A DNA stretch of 64,000 nt from Starkeya sp. ORNL1 (GCF_012971745.1 NZ_CP048834.1:558001-622000); one strand, 5' to 3'; positions 38,490 through 51,135 are shown, counted from the stretch's first letter. A program made the numbers and translations. Notes: generated by a model not told the origin, from the sequence alone.

Positions 38490-40088
38490 TCAGTACGCGT
38501 TCTCGCTCTTCAGCAGCGCGAACGGGGTGCGGGCGAGGATCAGCATGTCGAACATCACCGACCAGTTCTCGATGTAGAACAGGTCATACTCGACGCGGCG
38601 CTGGATCTTTTCGCTGGTGTCGGTCTCGCCGCGCCAGCCATTGATCTGCGCCCAGCCGGTGATGCCGGGCTTCACCCGATGGCGGGCGAAATAGCCGTCC
38701 ACCACCTCGTCATAGAGCCGGTTCTCGGCCTTGGCGTGCAAAGCGTGCGGGCGCGGGCCGACGAGGGAGAGATTGCCGAACACCGCGACATTGATGAGCT
38801 GGGGCAGCTCGTCGAGGCTGGTCTTGCGGATGAAGCGGCCGACGCGGGTGACGCGCGGATCGCCCTTGGTGACGAGCTTCGAGGCGGTGACGTCGCTCTG
38901 CTCGACATACATGGAGCGGAACTTGAACACCTCGATCAGCTCGTTGTTGAAGCCGTAGCGGCGCTGGCGGAAAAACACCGGCCCGGCGCTGCCGAGCTTC
39001 ACCGCGATCGCCACCGCCAGCATCACGGGGGAGAGCAGCACCAGCAGCAGCCCGCCGACGATGCGGTCGAACAGCCATTTCTGCACCACGTCCCAATCGG
39101 CGATCGGCTTGTCATAGATGTCGAGCACCGGCACCGTGCCGACATAGGAGTAGGAGCGCGGGCGCAGCCGCAGCCGGCTGGTGTGGGCGGAGAGCCGCAC
39201 ATCGACCGGCAGCACCCAGAGCTTGCCGACCATGTGCAGCACGCGCTCTTCCGCCGTCACCGGCAGCGAGACGATGAGCAGATCGATGCGGGTGCGGCGA
39301 GCGAACTCGACGAGATCGTCCACCGTGCCGAGCTTGGGGATACCCGCCACCAGATTGGGCGAGCGTTCGTCATTGCGGTCGTCGAACAGGCCGATCACCT
39401 CGACATCGCCGTGGCGGTCGCGCTGCAGGGCCTCGATCAATTCCTCCGCGCTGGTGCCGCCGCCGACGATGACGGTGCGCCGGGTGAGGCGGCCTTCCGC
39501 GATCCAGCGCGCGATCAGCCGCGCCAGCACCAGCCGCGCCGCGAGGATGGCAAGCAGGCCGCCAACGAACCAGGCGATGAGCCAGACGCGGGAATAGGTG
39601 CCTTCCAGCTTGGCGAAGAACACCACCGCGAGCCCAAATGCGAAGGCGACGAGCCAGGCGATGGTGATGCGCCCGAGCTGCGGGGCGATGAAGCGCAGCG
39701 AGCCGACCTCATAGGCGCCGGCGATGTGGAACAGCAGCACCGCCAGCAGCGACAGCGCGAGGATGGCGACCGGATAGGCCGGGTCGAGGCCATAGGTCGG
39801 CATCACATAGGCGATGTGCAACGCTATGCCGACGAGGACGAGGAGCAGGAAGTCGACGAGGCGCATCGCCCCGGCCAGCACTACGCGGGAGAGGGCCGGC
39901 ACCACCGGACGCGCGGCGATCTCGCGTGCGAGGTCGCCAAGCTCGCGCGCGGCGCTGCCGGCGCGCACAGCGCCCGCCGGCCCTGCGGCGCGCAGCGCGT
40001 CGCGCGGGGAATATTCCATCATTCCGGCCAGCTCCCGTCGGGATGCGTCTTCTGCCGCATCGGCATGCGAGAGCTGCCGCGCGCTCAT
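38490..40088 (-). CDS. Undecaprenyl-phosphate sugar phosphotransferase (exopolysaccharide initiating enzyme)
   Basis: A 532-residue polyprenol glycosylphosphotransferase that starts exopolysaccharide repeat units by moving a hexose-1-phosphate to undecaprenyl phosphate. The N-terminal half has about four membrane segments (residues 75-195) and a CoA-binding-like Rossmann domain ([20 protein letters not shown]). The catalytic half from [19 protein letters not shown] shows [64 protein letters not shown] and [10 protein letters not shown], as in WcaJ/ExoY/GumD. The sugar cannot be read; glucose is the usual one for this form. It heads the locus with the genes to 46.7 kb. Confidence 0.92.
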   Translation of the reverse strand: MSARQLSHADAAEDASRRELAGMMEYSPRDALRAAGPAGAVRAGSAARELGDLAREIAARPVVPALSRVVLAGAMRLVDFLLLVLVGIALHIAYVMPTYGLDPAYPVAILALSLLAVLLFHIAGAYEVGSLRFIAPQLGRITIAWLVAFAFGLAVVFFAKLEGTYSRVWLIAWFVGGLLAILAARLVLARLIARWIAEGRLTRRTVIVGGGTSAEELIEALQRDRHGDVEVIGLFDDRNDERSPNLVAGIPKLGTVDDLVEFARRTRIDLLIVSLPVTAEERVLHMVGKLWVLPVDVRLSAHTSRLRLRPRSYSYVGTVPVLDIYDKPIADWDVVQKWLFDRIVGGLLLVLLSPVMLAVAIAVKLGSAGPVFFRQRRYGFNNELIEVFKFRSMYVEQSDVTASKLVTKGDPRVTRVGRFIRKTSLDELPQLINVAVFGNLSLVGPRPHALHAKAENRLYDEVVDGYFARHRVKPGITGWAQINGWRGETDTSEKIQRRVEYDLFYIENWSVMFDMLILARTPFALLKSENAY

Positions 40089-40163
40089 TATTTGAACGCA
40101 TCCTAGCGCAACCGGGTCACGGAAGCCTTAATCCGAAGCGTGAGGTTTGACGGTAACCGGACC

Positions 40164-41291
40164 CTAACGGGATCTGCGTGCCGCAAGGCCTTCGCGATAG
40201 GCGCTCATGATGCCGTCGCACATGGCTTCGGTGCTGAAGGAACTGCGGACCCGGGCGCGGACGCGCAGCGTGCGTGCGGTCAGCGTGCCGAGATCGGTGC
40301 CGATGGCGCCGGCGAGAGCGTCCGGATCGCCCGCCGGCACCAGCGCATCGGCATATGCGCCGAAGATCTCCGGTATGCCGCCGACATTGCAGGCGATGAT
40401 CGGCATGCTGGCGGCAACGCCTTCGAGCACGATGTAGGGCAGGGACTCGGCGCGGGAGGGCACCACCAGCACGCGGCCGAGCGAGAAAGCCTGGCGCGCA
40501 TTCATCGGCGGCAGGAAACGGACCTGGTTGGCAAGCCCGAGCTCGTTCGCCAGTGCCCGCAACTCGTCTTCCTCCGGGCCGGAGCCGACCGCGGTAAGCG
40601 TTACGGTGCGGCCCTGGCGGTTCAGCTCGGCGAGCGCCTGGAGCAGGATGTCGACGCCCTTGCGCCGCGCCAGTTCGCCGACAAAGACCAGGTTGCTGGC
40701 TTCCGGAACCGGCAGCGCGGGTTCGAACTCGCCCGCCGATATGCCGTTATGCACCACCCGGGCAATGCCACGCGGCTTGCCGACCTTGGTCTGGTAGACG
40801 CTGGAGGCGTACTCGCTCTCGAACAGCGAGACATCGGTGCGGAAGCGCAGCAGCGACTCGCAGCCGAGATAGAGGAAGCCGCCCGGCGTCCACTTCGAAT
40901 AGTTCAGGCTGCCGCCGTGTGGTGTATAGGCTTTCAGCGCCTTGCCGCCGCCGAGCCGGGCGAACAGCCCGCCTTTGGCGCCGTGGCCGTGCACGATGTC
41001 GGCGCGCACCATCTTCGCCCGCCGCGCCGCCAGCGAGATGCCGCGCAGATCGCGCCGGCTCGGCAGGCGGTCCATGGGGATGCGGTCGATGCCGAGCGCG
41101 AGCTCGGGCGCGATGCGTGCCAGCGCCTCGTCGGCGCGCCCGCCGCCGGTGATGGAATCGGCAAGCAATCCCACCTTGTGGCCACGCGCCGCCTGGGCGG
41201 AGGCCAGGTCCATGACGTGACGGAACAGGCCGCCCACCGGCGCGCGCAACACGTGAAGGATGCGCAGTGGGCGGTCGGGGTCCGCGCTCAT
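40164..41291 (-). CDS. Glycosyltransferase, family 4 (GT-B)
   Basis: A 375-residue glycosyltransferase of the GT4 type. RILHVLRAPVGGLFRHVMDLASA is the N-terminal acceptor side; NLVFVGELARRKGVDILLQAL and AESLPYIVLEGVAASMPIIACNVGGIPEIF with the E-x7-E motif form the nucleotide-sugar side. It would add a sugar to the lipid-linked unit on the cytoplasmic face. Its start overlaps the stop of the export lipoprotein gene by one base (TGATG), so they are co-transcribed; the longer upstream frame is a shadow. Confidence 0.9.
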   Translation of the reverse strand: MSADPDRPLRILHVLRAPVGGLFRHVMDLASAQAARGHKVGLLADSITGGGRADEALARIAPELALGIDRIPMDRLPSRRDLRGISLAARRAKMVRADIVHGHGAKGGLFARLGGGKALKAYTPHGGSLNYSKWTPGGFLYLGCESLLRFRTDVSLFESEYASSVYQTKVGKPRGIARVVHNGISAGEFEPALPVPEASNLVFVGELARRKGVDILLQALAELNRQGRTVTLTAVGSGPEEDELRALANELGLANQVRFLPPMNARQAFSLGRVLVVPSRAESLPYIVLEGVAASMPIIACNVGGIPEIFGAYADALVPAGDPDALAGAIGTDLGTLTARTLRVRARVRSSFSTEAMCDGIMSAYREGLAARRSR

Positions 41292-41845
41292 CAGAACCAG
41301 CGTTCCTGTATGTTGATGGTGTCGCCCGGGCGGACGGGATAGGTCGAGGGTACGGTGGCGGTAACCACTTGCCCCTCTATGTTGCGCGATATGGTGGCGG
41401 ATGTCTTTACTGCGCGCGGCGAGAATCCGCCAGCAATCGCGACCGCCGTCTCCACAGTAAGATTGGCGACGTAAGGGTACTGCCCGGACTGCACCACCTC
41501 GCCGAGGATGAAGAAGGGCCGGTAGGTCTCGACCTCGACCGCGACATTGGGCTCGCGCATGTATCCTTGGCGCAATCTGGCCTGGATGTCCTTCTGCAGT
41601 TCCGCCACGGTGCTGCCGCGCGCGTCGACGAGGCCGATCAGCGGCATGGCGATCTTGCCCGAGGCATCGACCGAATAGGAGTTGGTCAGGCCGGGCTGGC
41701 CGAACACCACGACACGAAGCCGATCGCCGGCATCGAGCGTATAGGGCGCCTCGAAGGCGGGGCTGACGGCGACCACGGCGGGGCCGCGCGTCGCGCATGC
41801 CGCCAGAAGGAGGCCGAGCACCACGACGGCGCAACGACTGAACAT
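41291..41845 (-). CDS. Polysaccharide export lipoprotein (Wza/OPX-like, short form)
   Basis: A 184-residue lipoprotein; lipobox LLLAAC puts the lipid on C17. The Poly_export domain covers about 33-110 (PYTLDAGDRLRVVVFGQPGL, IAMPLIGLVDARGSTVAELQ) and one SLBB-like domain follows (FFILGEVVQSGQYPYVANL). It lacks the C-terminal amphipathic helix of Wza that forms the outer-membrane barrel, so a partner porin is likely. It is divergent from the co-polymerase gene. Confidence 0.88.
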   Translation of the reverse strand: MFSRCAVVVLGLLLAACATRGPAVVAVSPAFEAPYTLDAGDRLRVVVFGQPGLTNSYSVDASGKIAMPLIGLVDARGSTVAELQKDIQARLRQGYMREPNVAVEVETYRPFFILGEVVQSGQYPYVANLTVETAVAIAGGFSPRAVKTSATISRNIEGQVVTATVPSTYPVRPGDTINIQERWF

Positions 41846-41965
41846 CGGGAATCCCTGCTTCGCGAGAGCTTGCCCGAGTAGTGCGTCCGCATGGTTAATG
41901 AATGGTAACCATTCTGCGCGCCATCCTTAACAACATGGAAACCATAGCGCTTCATAGATTGAGCC

Positions 41966-44143
41966 ATGGTGCGCGATGATCAGCCGATTCCTGCAGATAC
42001 CAGTTCCGAGGCGAGCCCGCCGATGAGCGAGCGCGAGCGTGCGATCGATGTCGGCGCGCTCGGCCGGCATCTATGGGCGCGACGCTGGCGGATCCTGATC
42101 CCGACCGTGCTGGCGGCGGTAATCGCTGCGGTCGCGGTGAATATGGTCACGCCCTATTATTCTTCCGAGGCGCGGCTGCTGATCGAAAGCGGGCAGACCG
42201 TCTTCAATCGCCCGCAGAGCGAGCAGGGCGCCGGCGACGAGCGCTCGGTGGTCGAGCCCGAAGCGGTGCAGAGCCAGGTGCAGGTCATCCTCTCGCGCGA
42301 TCTCGCCCGCCAGGTGGTGCGCGACCTGAAGCTCGACGAACGGCCGGAATTCGCGCCGCAGCCGGGCTTCCTGTCGCGGCTGCTCGGCATGGCCGGGATC
42401 CGTCGCGAGGCCTCGCAGACGACGCGTGAGGACGCCGCGCTCGCGGTGCTGGCGAAGAATCTCAACGTCTATAATTTCGAGCGCTCGCGCGTCATCGCCA
42501 TCGACTATTCCTCGCCCGATCCGGAGCTTTCCGCCCGCATCGCCAATGCCTTCGCCGAGGATTATCTCAAGCTCCAGCAGGTCTCGCGCGCCAATGCGAC
42601 GCGCCAGAGCACGCAGTGGCTGGCTACCGAGATCGAGGCGCTGCGCACCAAGGTGGGGGACGCCGAGGCCAAGGTCGAGGCTTTCCGCTCCAAGGCCAAT
42701 CTCTATGTCGGCGCCAATGGCACCACGCTGACCGCGCAGCAGCTTGGCGAGCTCAGCACGCAGCTCACTTCGGCGCAGGCGCAGAAGGCGGAAGCCGAGA
42801 GCAAGGCGGCGGCGATCCGCGCGCAACTGCGCAATGGCGGCGCCATCGAGGTCTCCGAGGTACTGAATTCCGACCTGATCCGCGCTCTGGTCGAGCGCCG
42901 CATCATGCTGCGCGCCGCGCTCGCCGAGCAATCGGCGACGCTGCTGGCGCGCCATCCCCGCATCAAGGAGTTGCGCGCCCAGATCGCCGATCTCGACGGC
43001 CAGATCCGTGCCGAGGCGATGACCATGGTGCGCAGCTTCGAAGACAGCGCCAAGCTCGCGGGGGCGCGGGTGGATGCGGTGTCGAACCAGCTCGACCAGA
43101 TCAAGCAGCAGGCAGCCACCGCCGGCGGGCAGGACGTCGAGCTGCGCGCGCTGGAGCGCGAGGCGAGGGCGCAGCGCGACCTGCTGGAGAGCTTCCTCGG
43201 CCGCTACCGCGACGCCGCCTCGCGCAGCGATCCGGCCTCGGTGCAGCCGGATGCGCGCATCATCTCGATGGCCAGCGCGGCGATCGAGCCGACCTATCCG
43301 AAGAAGCTGCCGATCATATTGATGGCGGCGCTGGCGATGATGCTGCTCGCCGCCGCGCTCTCGGCGATCGGCGTGCTCATGGCGGCGGCGCCGAGCGAGG
43401 ATGATGAACCGGACGCGCCCTCACCGGTGCCGGGACCGGTGCAAGGCGACGGCCCGCATCATCTGCCGTGGATCGGCTCGCCGGGTTCCGACGTGCCGGA
43501 GGCGGGGGCTGCCCGCGCCGAGGCGATGGCGGAGACCAGGCTGGCCGACCTGTCGCGGCTCGTCGAACTGCGCGGCGAGGGTGCGCGGCTGGTCATCGTC
43601 ACCGGCCCGGAACCGGACGAGGGCGTCGCGCGCTGCGCCTTGGCGCTCGCCCGCTCGCTCGCCGCTCCGGAGCGCCGCGTCGTGCTGGTCTGCCTCGACG
43701 TCTCGTCCGAAGCGCTCAATGCGCTCGGCCTCGACGAACGCGCGCCCGGCCTCACCGATCTGTTGTTCGCGGTGGCGAGCTTCTCCGAGACGATCCATCG
43801 CGACAACGCTTCGCGCAGCCATCTGATCCCGCCGGGGCGCGGCTCGCGCGACGCCGACGGGCTGGTCGCCGCCGATCGGCTGATCCTGATCCTCAGCGCC
43901 CTGGCGCAGACCTATGATCATGTGGTGGTCGCCGCGCCGCCGCTCGGCATGGCGGTCGGAGCCGGCAAGATCGCGGCGCTGAAGCCGACGCTGATTCTGG
44001 TGACGCGCCCCGACGGCTCGGCGACCGATGCGGTGGAGGCGTTCGATACGCTGGCGGCGCGCGGCTTCGGCGAGATCGCCATGGTCACCTTCGCCCGCGA
44101 CGAGGCGACGGCGGAGCCCGCGGTCGAGGAAGCGGCGGCGTGA
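41966..44143 (+). CDS. Polysaccharide co-polymerase (Wzz/GumC-like) with degenerate tyrosine-kinase-like domain
   Basis: A 725-residue inner-membrane protein. A first segment (about 42-62) follows the Wzz N-terminal domain; a long periplasmic coiled-coil region (about 190-410) and a second segment (about 435-460, PKKLPIILMAALAMMLLA with Pro nearby) complete the chain-length part. The C-terminal 230 residues align with BY-kinases, but where the P-loop lysine belongs (about 543-556) the sequence is VTGPEPDEGVARCA, with no GK[S/T]; Walker A' and the terminal tyrosine cluster are absent too (it ends EEAAA). It probably regulates length without kinase activity. It is divergent from the export lipoprotein gene and ends six bases before the convergent acetyltransferase. 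Confidence 0.88.
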   Translation: MVRDDQPIPADTSSEASPPMSERERAIDVGALGRHLWARRWRILIPTVLAAVIAAVAVNMVTPYYSSEARLLIESGQTVFNRPQSEQGAGDERSVVEPEAVQSQVQVILSRDLARQVVRDLKLDERPEFAPQPGFLSRLLGMAGIRREASQTTREDAALAVLAKNLNVYNFERSRVIAIDYSSPDPELSARIANAFAEDYLKLQQVSRANATRQSTQWLATEIEALRTKVGDAEAKVEAFRSKANLYVGANGTTLTAQQLGELSTQLTSAQAQKAEAESKAAAIRAQLRNGGAIEVSEVLNSDLIRALVERRIMLRAALAEQSATLLARHPRIKELRAQIADLDGQIRAEAMTMVRSFEDSAKLAGARVDAVSNQLDQIKQQAATAGGQDVELRALEREARAQRDLLESFLGRYRDAASRSDPASVQPDARIISMASAAIEPTYPKKLPIILMAALAMMLLAAALSAIGVLMAAAPSEDDEPDAPSPVPGPVQGDGPHHLPWIGSPGSDVPEAGAARAEAMAETRLADLSRLVELRGEGARLVIVTGPEPDEGVARCALALARSLAAPERRVVLVCLDVSSEALNALGLDERAPGLTDLLFAVASFSETIHRDNASRSHLIPPGRGSRDADGLVAADRLILILSALAQTYDHVVVAAPPLGMAVGAGKIAALKPTLILVTRPDGSATDAVEAFDTLAARGFGEIAMVTFARDEATAEPAVEEAAA

Positions 44144-44149
44144 TCGGCG

Positions 44150-45319
44150 TCAGATCGCGCGCAGCCGGCGGATCTTCGCGAGCGCGTTCCAGAGCAGCGG
44201 CGAGCGCTTGACGGCGCGCTTGGCGCGGCGGGCCTCGCGGTCGGCGATGGCATAGAGCCGCCCGGTAATGCTGAGCGGGATCACCACATCGACCAGGCTT
44301 TCCGTCTCGTTGCAGAAATGCGTCTTGTAGCGGGCCTCGCCGACACCGAGGTCGAAGCTCTCATAACCGCGGCGGCACAGGTCGGCGACGACATGGGCGG
44401 TGAGCACATAGCCCGGCGTCAGTCGGGCATGGCAGCAGGCGCTGTAGGACATGAACATGCCGGAGAAGCGGCGCCCGTCGCCGATGCCGCCGAACACGGC
44501 GATCGGCGCGCCGTCGACATGAAGCCCGTAGAGGTCGAGCGACGTGTCGGTCAGCGTGTCGAGGAAAGCGCGGGTGCCCGGGGCCGCGAACGGGTCGGGC
44601 ACGCCCATCTGCGCGAACTGCGCCGCCTTCTGGCTGAGGAAGGCGTCGAGCAGCATGGTGGTCTCGGCATACCCTTCGGCGCGTGTGACACGGAAGCCGG
44701 GCATCGATTCGAACTTGCGGGTCTTGGCCCGTACCTGCTTGCGCGCATCGTGGCTCAGCACGCGGCGCAGATAGGCCTCGGGATCGGCATCGAGCCGGAC
44801 GCGATAGGCATCGGACGGCGAGGGCAGGGCGCCGGCGAGCAGCGCGAACGGGTTGCGCCGGCCGCGCCATTCCACCGCCTGGTTCGACAGCGTCAACACG
44901 TCGATCTGCGGCGCGGCGCGATGCAGCTTGACGAGTGCCGCTTCGAGAGCCGGTCGGCCGGCACCGAGCGCGGCATCGGACCACGGGCCGAAATGGAAAT
45001 TGGCGTGCTTGCCGCCGAGTGGCTCGGCAATGGCGAGGGCACCGCGCCGGCGCCAGCCGAGCGGCCAGAGAAAGGCTGGCTCGTCCTGGGGACCATGGCC
45101 GACGGCGATGAGCGGATCAATGCCTTGCTGACACCCGATCTCGCGCCACCATGTCTCGACAAATGAGCGGTGCTGATAGGGCGTGAGCAGGCCGGTATGC
45201 TCGAGGTGGCGCCACGCCTCGCCTGCCGCGTCGAAACCGTCGTGCACGGCGACGCGGGTAATGGCGGCGCCAGACTGCGCCTCGCTCAGCATGTCCAGGG
45301 CGTCGGCGGTCAAGGACAT
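44150..45319 (-). CDS. GNAT/FemAB-like acyltransferase of the exopolysaccharide locus
   Basis: A 389-residue protein of the Acetyltransf_6 (CelD/BcsL) group: QHRSFVETWWREIG near the start, LSHDARKQVRAKTRKFESM in the middle, then the GNAT core from LYGLHVDGAPIAVFGGIG to TPGYVLTAHVVADLCRRGYESFDLGVGEARYKTHFC. Such enzymes acylate sugars or sugar nucleotides in polysaccharide pathways. The ATG at 45319 is preferred; the longer frame begins without a ribosome site. It is convergent with the co-polymerase and divergent from the deacetylase. Confidence 0.84.
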   Translation of the reverse strand: MSLTADALDMLSEAQSGAAITRVAVHDGFDAAGEAWRHLEHTGLLTPYQHRSFVETWWREIGCQQGIDPLIAVGHGPQDEPAFLWPLGWRRRGALAIAEPLGGKHANFHFGPWSDAALGAGRPALEAALVKLHRAAPQIDVLTLSNQAVEWRGRRNPFALLAGALPSPSDAYRVRLDADPEAYLRRVLSHDARKQVRAKTRKFESMPGFRVTRAEGYAETTMLLDAFLSQKAAQFAQMGVPDPFAAPGTRAFLDTLTDTSLDLYGLHVDGAPIAVFGGIGDGRRFSGMFMSYSACCHARLTPGYVLTAHVVADLCRRGYESFDLGVGEARYKTHFCNETESLVDVVIPLSITGRLYAIADREARRAKRAVKRSPLLWNALAKIRRLRAI

Positions 45320-45622
45320 GTGGGCCGCATGCTCCGTTGCACAATGGAAGGCGGGTCGATCGCGAGGAGACCCACGCGGCAAGCGTCGGCCCGTCGACGC
45401 GTACGGTCCATTCTCAGTACGGATACTAGTCCATAAATGCCGCTAATTTGCCACTAAATTGCAAATCGAGTTGGTGCACGCGGTTAACGGGCAGTCTACT
45501 GGAACGTGCAATGACCGCTGCTGCCGCCAGCGGGTCCCCGCTAGCGATTTGTGAAGACTTGGCATGGCACGAAATCGGCGACAGTCCGTTGTCCCCACGG
45601 ATGGGTCGCAGGAGTAAGCGGC
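45320..45622. other. Divergent intergenic region, acyltransferase / polysaccharide deacetylase
   Basis: About 300 bases, with an AT-richer core at 45420-45480 (ACTAGTCCATAAATGCC and GCTAATTTGCCACTAAATT). It should carry the promoters of both divergent genes. No ORF, RNA gene or known operator is recognisable. Confidence 0.35.
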
Positions 45623-46690
45623 TTGAAAGGCCAGGCGCGCTATTTGTTGTATCGCCTCGCGCTGGAAGGGCTTTCGCTTTCCGGTGCGGCGCGGCTCGCC
45701 GCCCCCCACACCGGCGGGCTCGGCGCGATCCTCACCTTGCACCATGTGCGCCCGGCGCGCAGCGGCGCCTTTCAGCCCAACCGCATCCTGGAGATCACCC
45801 CGGACTTCCTCGACGCCTTGCTCGGCAGGCTCGCCCAGCGCGGCATCGAGTTCGTCAGCCTCGCCGAGGCCCGCGCGCGGCTGCTGGCCGGCCGTTCGGA
45901 GCGGCGCTTCGTGTGCCTGACCTTTGATGACGGCTATCGCGACAATGTCGCCTATGCGGAGTCCATCCTCACCCGGCACAAAGTGCCGTGGACGCTGTTC
46001 GTCGCCACACGCTTCGCCGACCACACCGGGGAGATGTGGTGGCTCGCCCTCGAGCGGGCGATCGCCTCGTCGGATCAGATCTCGTTCGATCTCGGCCAAG
46101 GGGTCGAGCTCTATGATTGCCGGAGCGATGCGGCGAAGGTGCGCTGCCATCAGGCGCTCTATTGGCGGCTGCGGGCGCTTGACGAGGTGCAATTGCTCGC
46201 CAGCGTGCGCGATCTCGCGGTGCGCTACGGCGTCGACATGCGCAGCTTCGCCCGCGAGCTCTGCATGGGCTGGGACGAATTGAAGCGGCTGGCCGCCGAT
46301 CCGCTGGTGACCATCGGCGCCCATACGGTGAGCCATCCGCGCCTCGCCAAGCTGCCGGAAGCCGAGGCCGAGACGGAGATGCGCCGCAGCCGGGAGATCA
46401 TCGGCGAGAAGCTCGGGCGCATGCCGACGAGCTTCGCCTATCCGATCGGCGATCCTACCTCAGCGGGGGAGCGCGAGTTCGCCATGGCCCGCAAGATCGG
46501 CTTCGAGACCGCGGTGACGACCCGGCCGGGCGTCCTCGGGCCGGATGCCGATCCACTTTACCTGCCACGCATCTCGCTCAATGGGCTCTACCAGAAGCCG
46601 CGTTATGTCGAGGCGCTGCTGTCCGGCTTGCCGTTCCGAGCGCTCACAGCGTTTCGGGACGCACGTCGCCCTTCAGCATCCAGCGTATGA
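45623..46690 (+). CDS. Polysaccharide deacetylase (NodB homology, CE4)
   Basis: A 355-residue CE4 deacetylase when started at the TTG at 45623, which has GGAG eight bases upstream; a GTG at 45551 would add 24 unlikely residues. The NodB motif 1 reads LTFDDGYRDN with D102 and D103, and motif 2 (metal histidines) GAHTVSHPRL; PTSFAYPIGDP matches motif 3. No signal peptide is clear. It would remove acetyl groups from the exopolysaccharide or its lipid-linked unit. The last residues are encoded over the convergent DUF2842 gene (47-base overlap). Confidence 0.88.
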   Translation: MKGQARYLLYRLALEGLSLSGAARLAAPHTGGLGAILTLHHVRPARSGAFQPNRILEITPDFLDALLGRLAQRGIEFVSLAEARARLLAGRSERRFVCLTFDDGYRDNVAYAESILTRHKVPWTLFVATRFADHTGEMWWLALERAIASSDQISFDLGQGVELYDCRSDAAKVRCHQALYWRLRALDEVQLLASVRDLAVRYGVDMRSFARELCMGWDELKRLAADPLVTIGAHTVSHPRLAKLPEAEAETEMRRSREIIGEKLGRMPTSFAYPIGDPTSAGEREFAMARKIGFETAVTTRPGVLGPDADPLYLPRISLNGLYQKPRYVEALLSGLPFRALTAFRDARRPSASSV

Positions 46691-46892
46691 GCAGCCCGGC
46701 CGGCACCACCCAGCCGAGACCCAGCACGACATAGGCCACGAACTGCAGATAACCGGGCAATTCGGTGACGCGACCCTGCGCCAGTGCCATGGCGCCGAGC
46801 GCCCAGACCAGCACCAGAATGATCATCAGCACCGTGCCGATGAGCTTGCGCAAGCGAGGCGGCAGCGCACTTTGGCTCGCGGTCCCTGCCAT
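46644..46892 (-). CDS. DUF2842 small membrane protein
   Basis: An 82-residue protein with two hydrophobic segments (about 17-39 and 50-70) in the DUF2842 pattern: LPPRLRKLIGTVLMIILVLVWAL and YVVLGLGWVVPAGLLIRWM. The function is unknown. GGGAG stands seven bases before the ATG at 46892, deciding the start against the upstream ATG at 46937. Divergent from ctaA, convergent with and overlapping the deacetylase. Confidence 0.86.
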   Translation of the reverse strand: MAGTASQSALPPRLRKLIGTVLMIILVLVWALGAMALAQGRVTELPGYLQFVAYVVLGLGWVVPAGLLIRWMLKGDVRPETL

Positions 46893-47013
46893 CAGCTTGC
46901 TCCCATGAAGTTGATCCTGCAGCGACGCACAGGACATTTGGTCCCGTTGCGCGCAACAATGGGGCTCTATATCGCTCGCGCCGCCTGGGCGGAAGCTCGA
47001 TCAGGCAGGCGTG

Positions 47014-48168
47014 ATGCTGAAGCGGGGGCGGCGGCGAGGAGCGCGGGAATTGGCAGGACAGGATTTGGCGACGACAGACCGGATGCGCCCGGTGCGGCTC
47101 TGGCTCTATGCGATTGCTGCGCTCATCGTGCTGATGGTGGTGGTCGGCGGCGCGACGCGCCTGACCGAATCCGGTCTCTCCATCACCGAATGGAAGCCGG
47201 TGACCGGCATGCTGCCGCCGCTGTCGGATGCCGCCTGGCAGGCCGAATTCCAGAAGTACCAGCAGATCCCGCAATATCAGATCCTAAACAAGGGCATGAG
47301 TCTCAGCGAATTCCGCACCATCTTCTGGTGGGAATGGGCACATCGGTTGCTCGGTCGCCTGATCGGCTTCGTGTTCCTACTGCCGTTCCTGTTCTTCGCG
47401 TGGCGCGGCCTGATCGGCCGCGCGCTCGGCTGGCGGCTCGCCGGCCTGTTCGTGCTCGGCGGACTGCAGGGCGCGGTCGGCTGGTGGATGGTCTCCTCAG
47501 GCCTCGCCACCCGCGTCGATGTCAGCCAGTACCGCCTCGCCATCCACCTGACGCTGGCGTGCACCATTCTTGTCGCCACGCTCATCGTTGCCGATGGATT
47601 GCGCCCGCGTGCCGGGTCCGAGCCCGAGTGCGGGCGGGTGCGCGGTCTTGGCATCGCGCTGCCGGTGCTGGTGCTGGTGCAGATCTTCCTGGGCGGGCTA
47701 GTGGCCGGCCTCGATGCCGGCCTCACCTTCACCACCTGGCCGCTGATGGACGGGCACTTCATCCCGCCGCTGGAGCAGTTGCTGGTGCAGCAGCCGGCGT
47801 GGCGGAATTTCTTCGAGAATGCGATGACCGTGCAGTTCGACCACCGCATGGTCGCCTATGCGCTGTGGGGGCTCACGCTGCTGCACTGGCTGGATGCACG
47901 GCGCTTCGGCGGGCCGGCGGAGCGGCGGGCGCTGCTGCTGTTCGGCCTTGTCACGGCGCAGGCCTTCCTCGGCATCATGACGCTGATCCACCAGGTGCCG
48001 ATCGACATCGCACTGACGCACCAGTTCGGCGCGACCATCGTGCTGATCGCCGCGACCATCCACGCGGCGCGGCTGGCTCGAAGAGGGGCTCTGCTTGAGC
48101 ATCCTTCGAGGCTCGCTGCGCGAGCACCTCAGGATGAGGTAGCTCTTTCAAGATCAACCTCATCCTGA
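47014..48168 (+). CDS. ctaA: Heme A synthase (COX15/CtaA)
   Basis: An eight-segment membrane protein that oxidises heme O to heme A for cytochrome aa3 oxidase. Family marks: [64 protein letters not shown] and THQFGA; the paired histidines are complete. The start is uncertain: ATG at 47014, GTG at 47011, or ATG at 47083 are in frame. The last 25 or so residues (from [16 protein letters not shown]) are unlike the family: they are translated from a palindromic repeat at 48100-48199, and the stop codon lies in it. Confidence 0.92.
   Translation: MLKRGRRRGARELAGQDLATTDRMRPVRLWLYAIAALIVLMVVVGGATRLTESGLSITEWKPVTGMLPPLSDAAWQAEFQKYQQIPQYQILNKGMSLSEFRTIFWWEWAHRLLGRLIGFVFLLPFLFFAWRGLIGRALGWRLAGLFVLGGLQGAVGWWMVSSGLATRVDVSQYRLAIHLTLACTILVATLIVADGLRPRAGSEPECGRVRGLGIALPVLVLVQIFLGGLVAGLDAGLTFTTWPLMDGHFIPPLEQLLVQQPAWRNFFENAMTVQFDHRMVAYALWGLTLLHWLDARRFGGPAERRALLLFGLVTAQAFLGIMTLIHQVPIDIALTHQFGATIVLIAATIHAARLARRGALLEHPSRLAARAPQDEVALSRSTSS
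48100..48139 (+). repeat. REP-like palindrome family B, copy 1 (inside ctaA 3' end)
   Basis: CATCCTTCGAGGCTCGCTGC continuing through GCGAGCACCTCAGGATGAGG: a 40-base palindrome-like unit. Related units lie at 48158-48199, 52192-52232 and 62912-62948. This one is translated as part of ctaA. Confidence 0.85.
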
Positions 48169-48199
48169 GGTGCCCGGCAACGCCGGGCCTCGAAGGATG
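48158..48199 (-). repeat. REP-like palindrome family B, copy 2
   Basis: CCTCATCCTGAGGTGCCCGG through CGCCGGGCCTCGAAGGATG, an inverted copy of the unit at 48100-48139, 18 bases away. The ctaA stop codon (48166-48168) lies within it. The pair could form a large cruciform or hairpin between convergent ctaA and uvrA. Confidence 0.85.
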
Positions 48200-48228
48200 T
48201 TCAAACAGCGCGACATTCGCGCTGCCGG

Positions 48229-51135
<2,907 letters not shown>

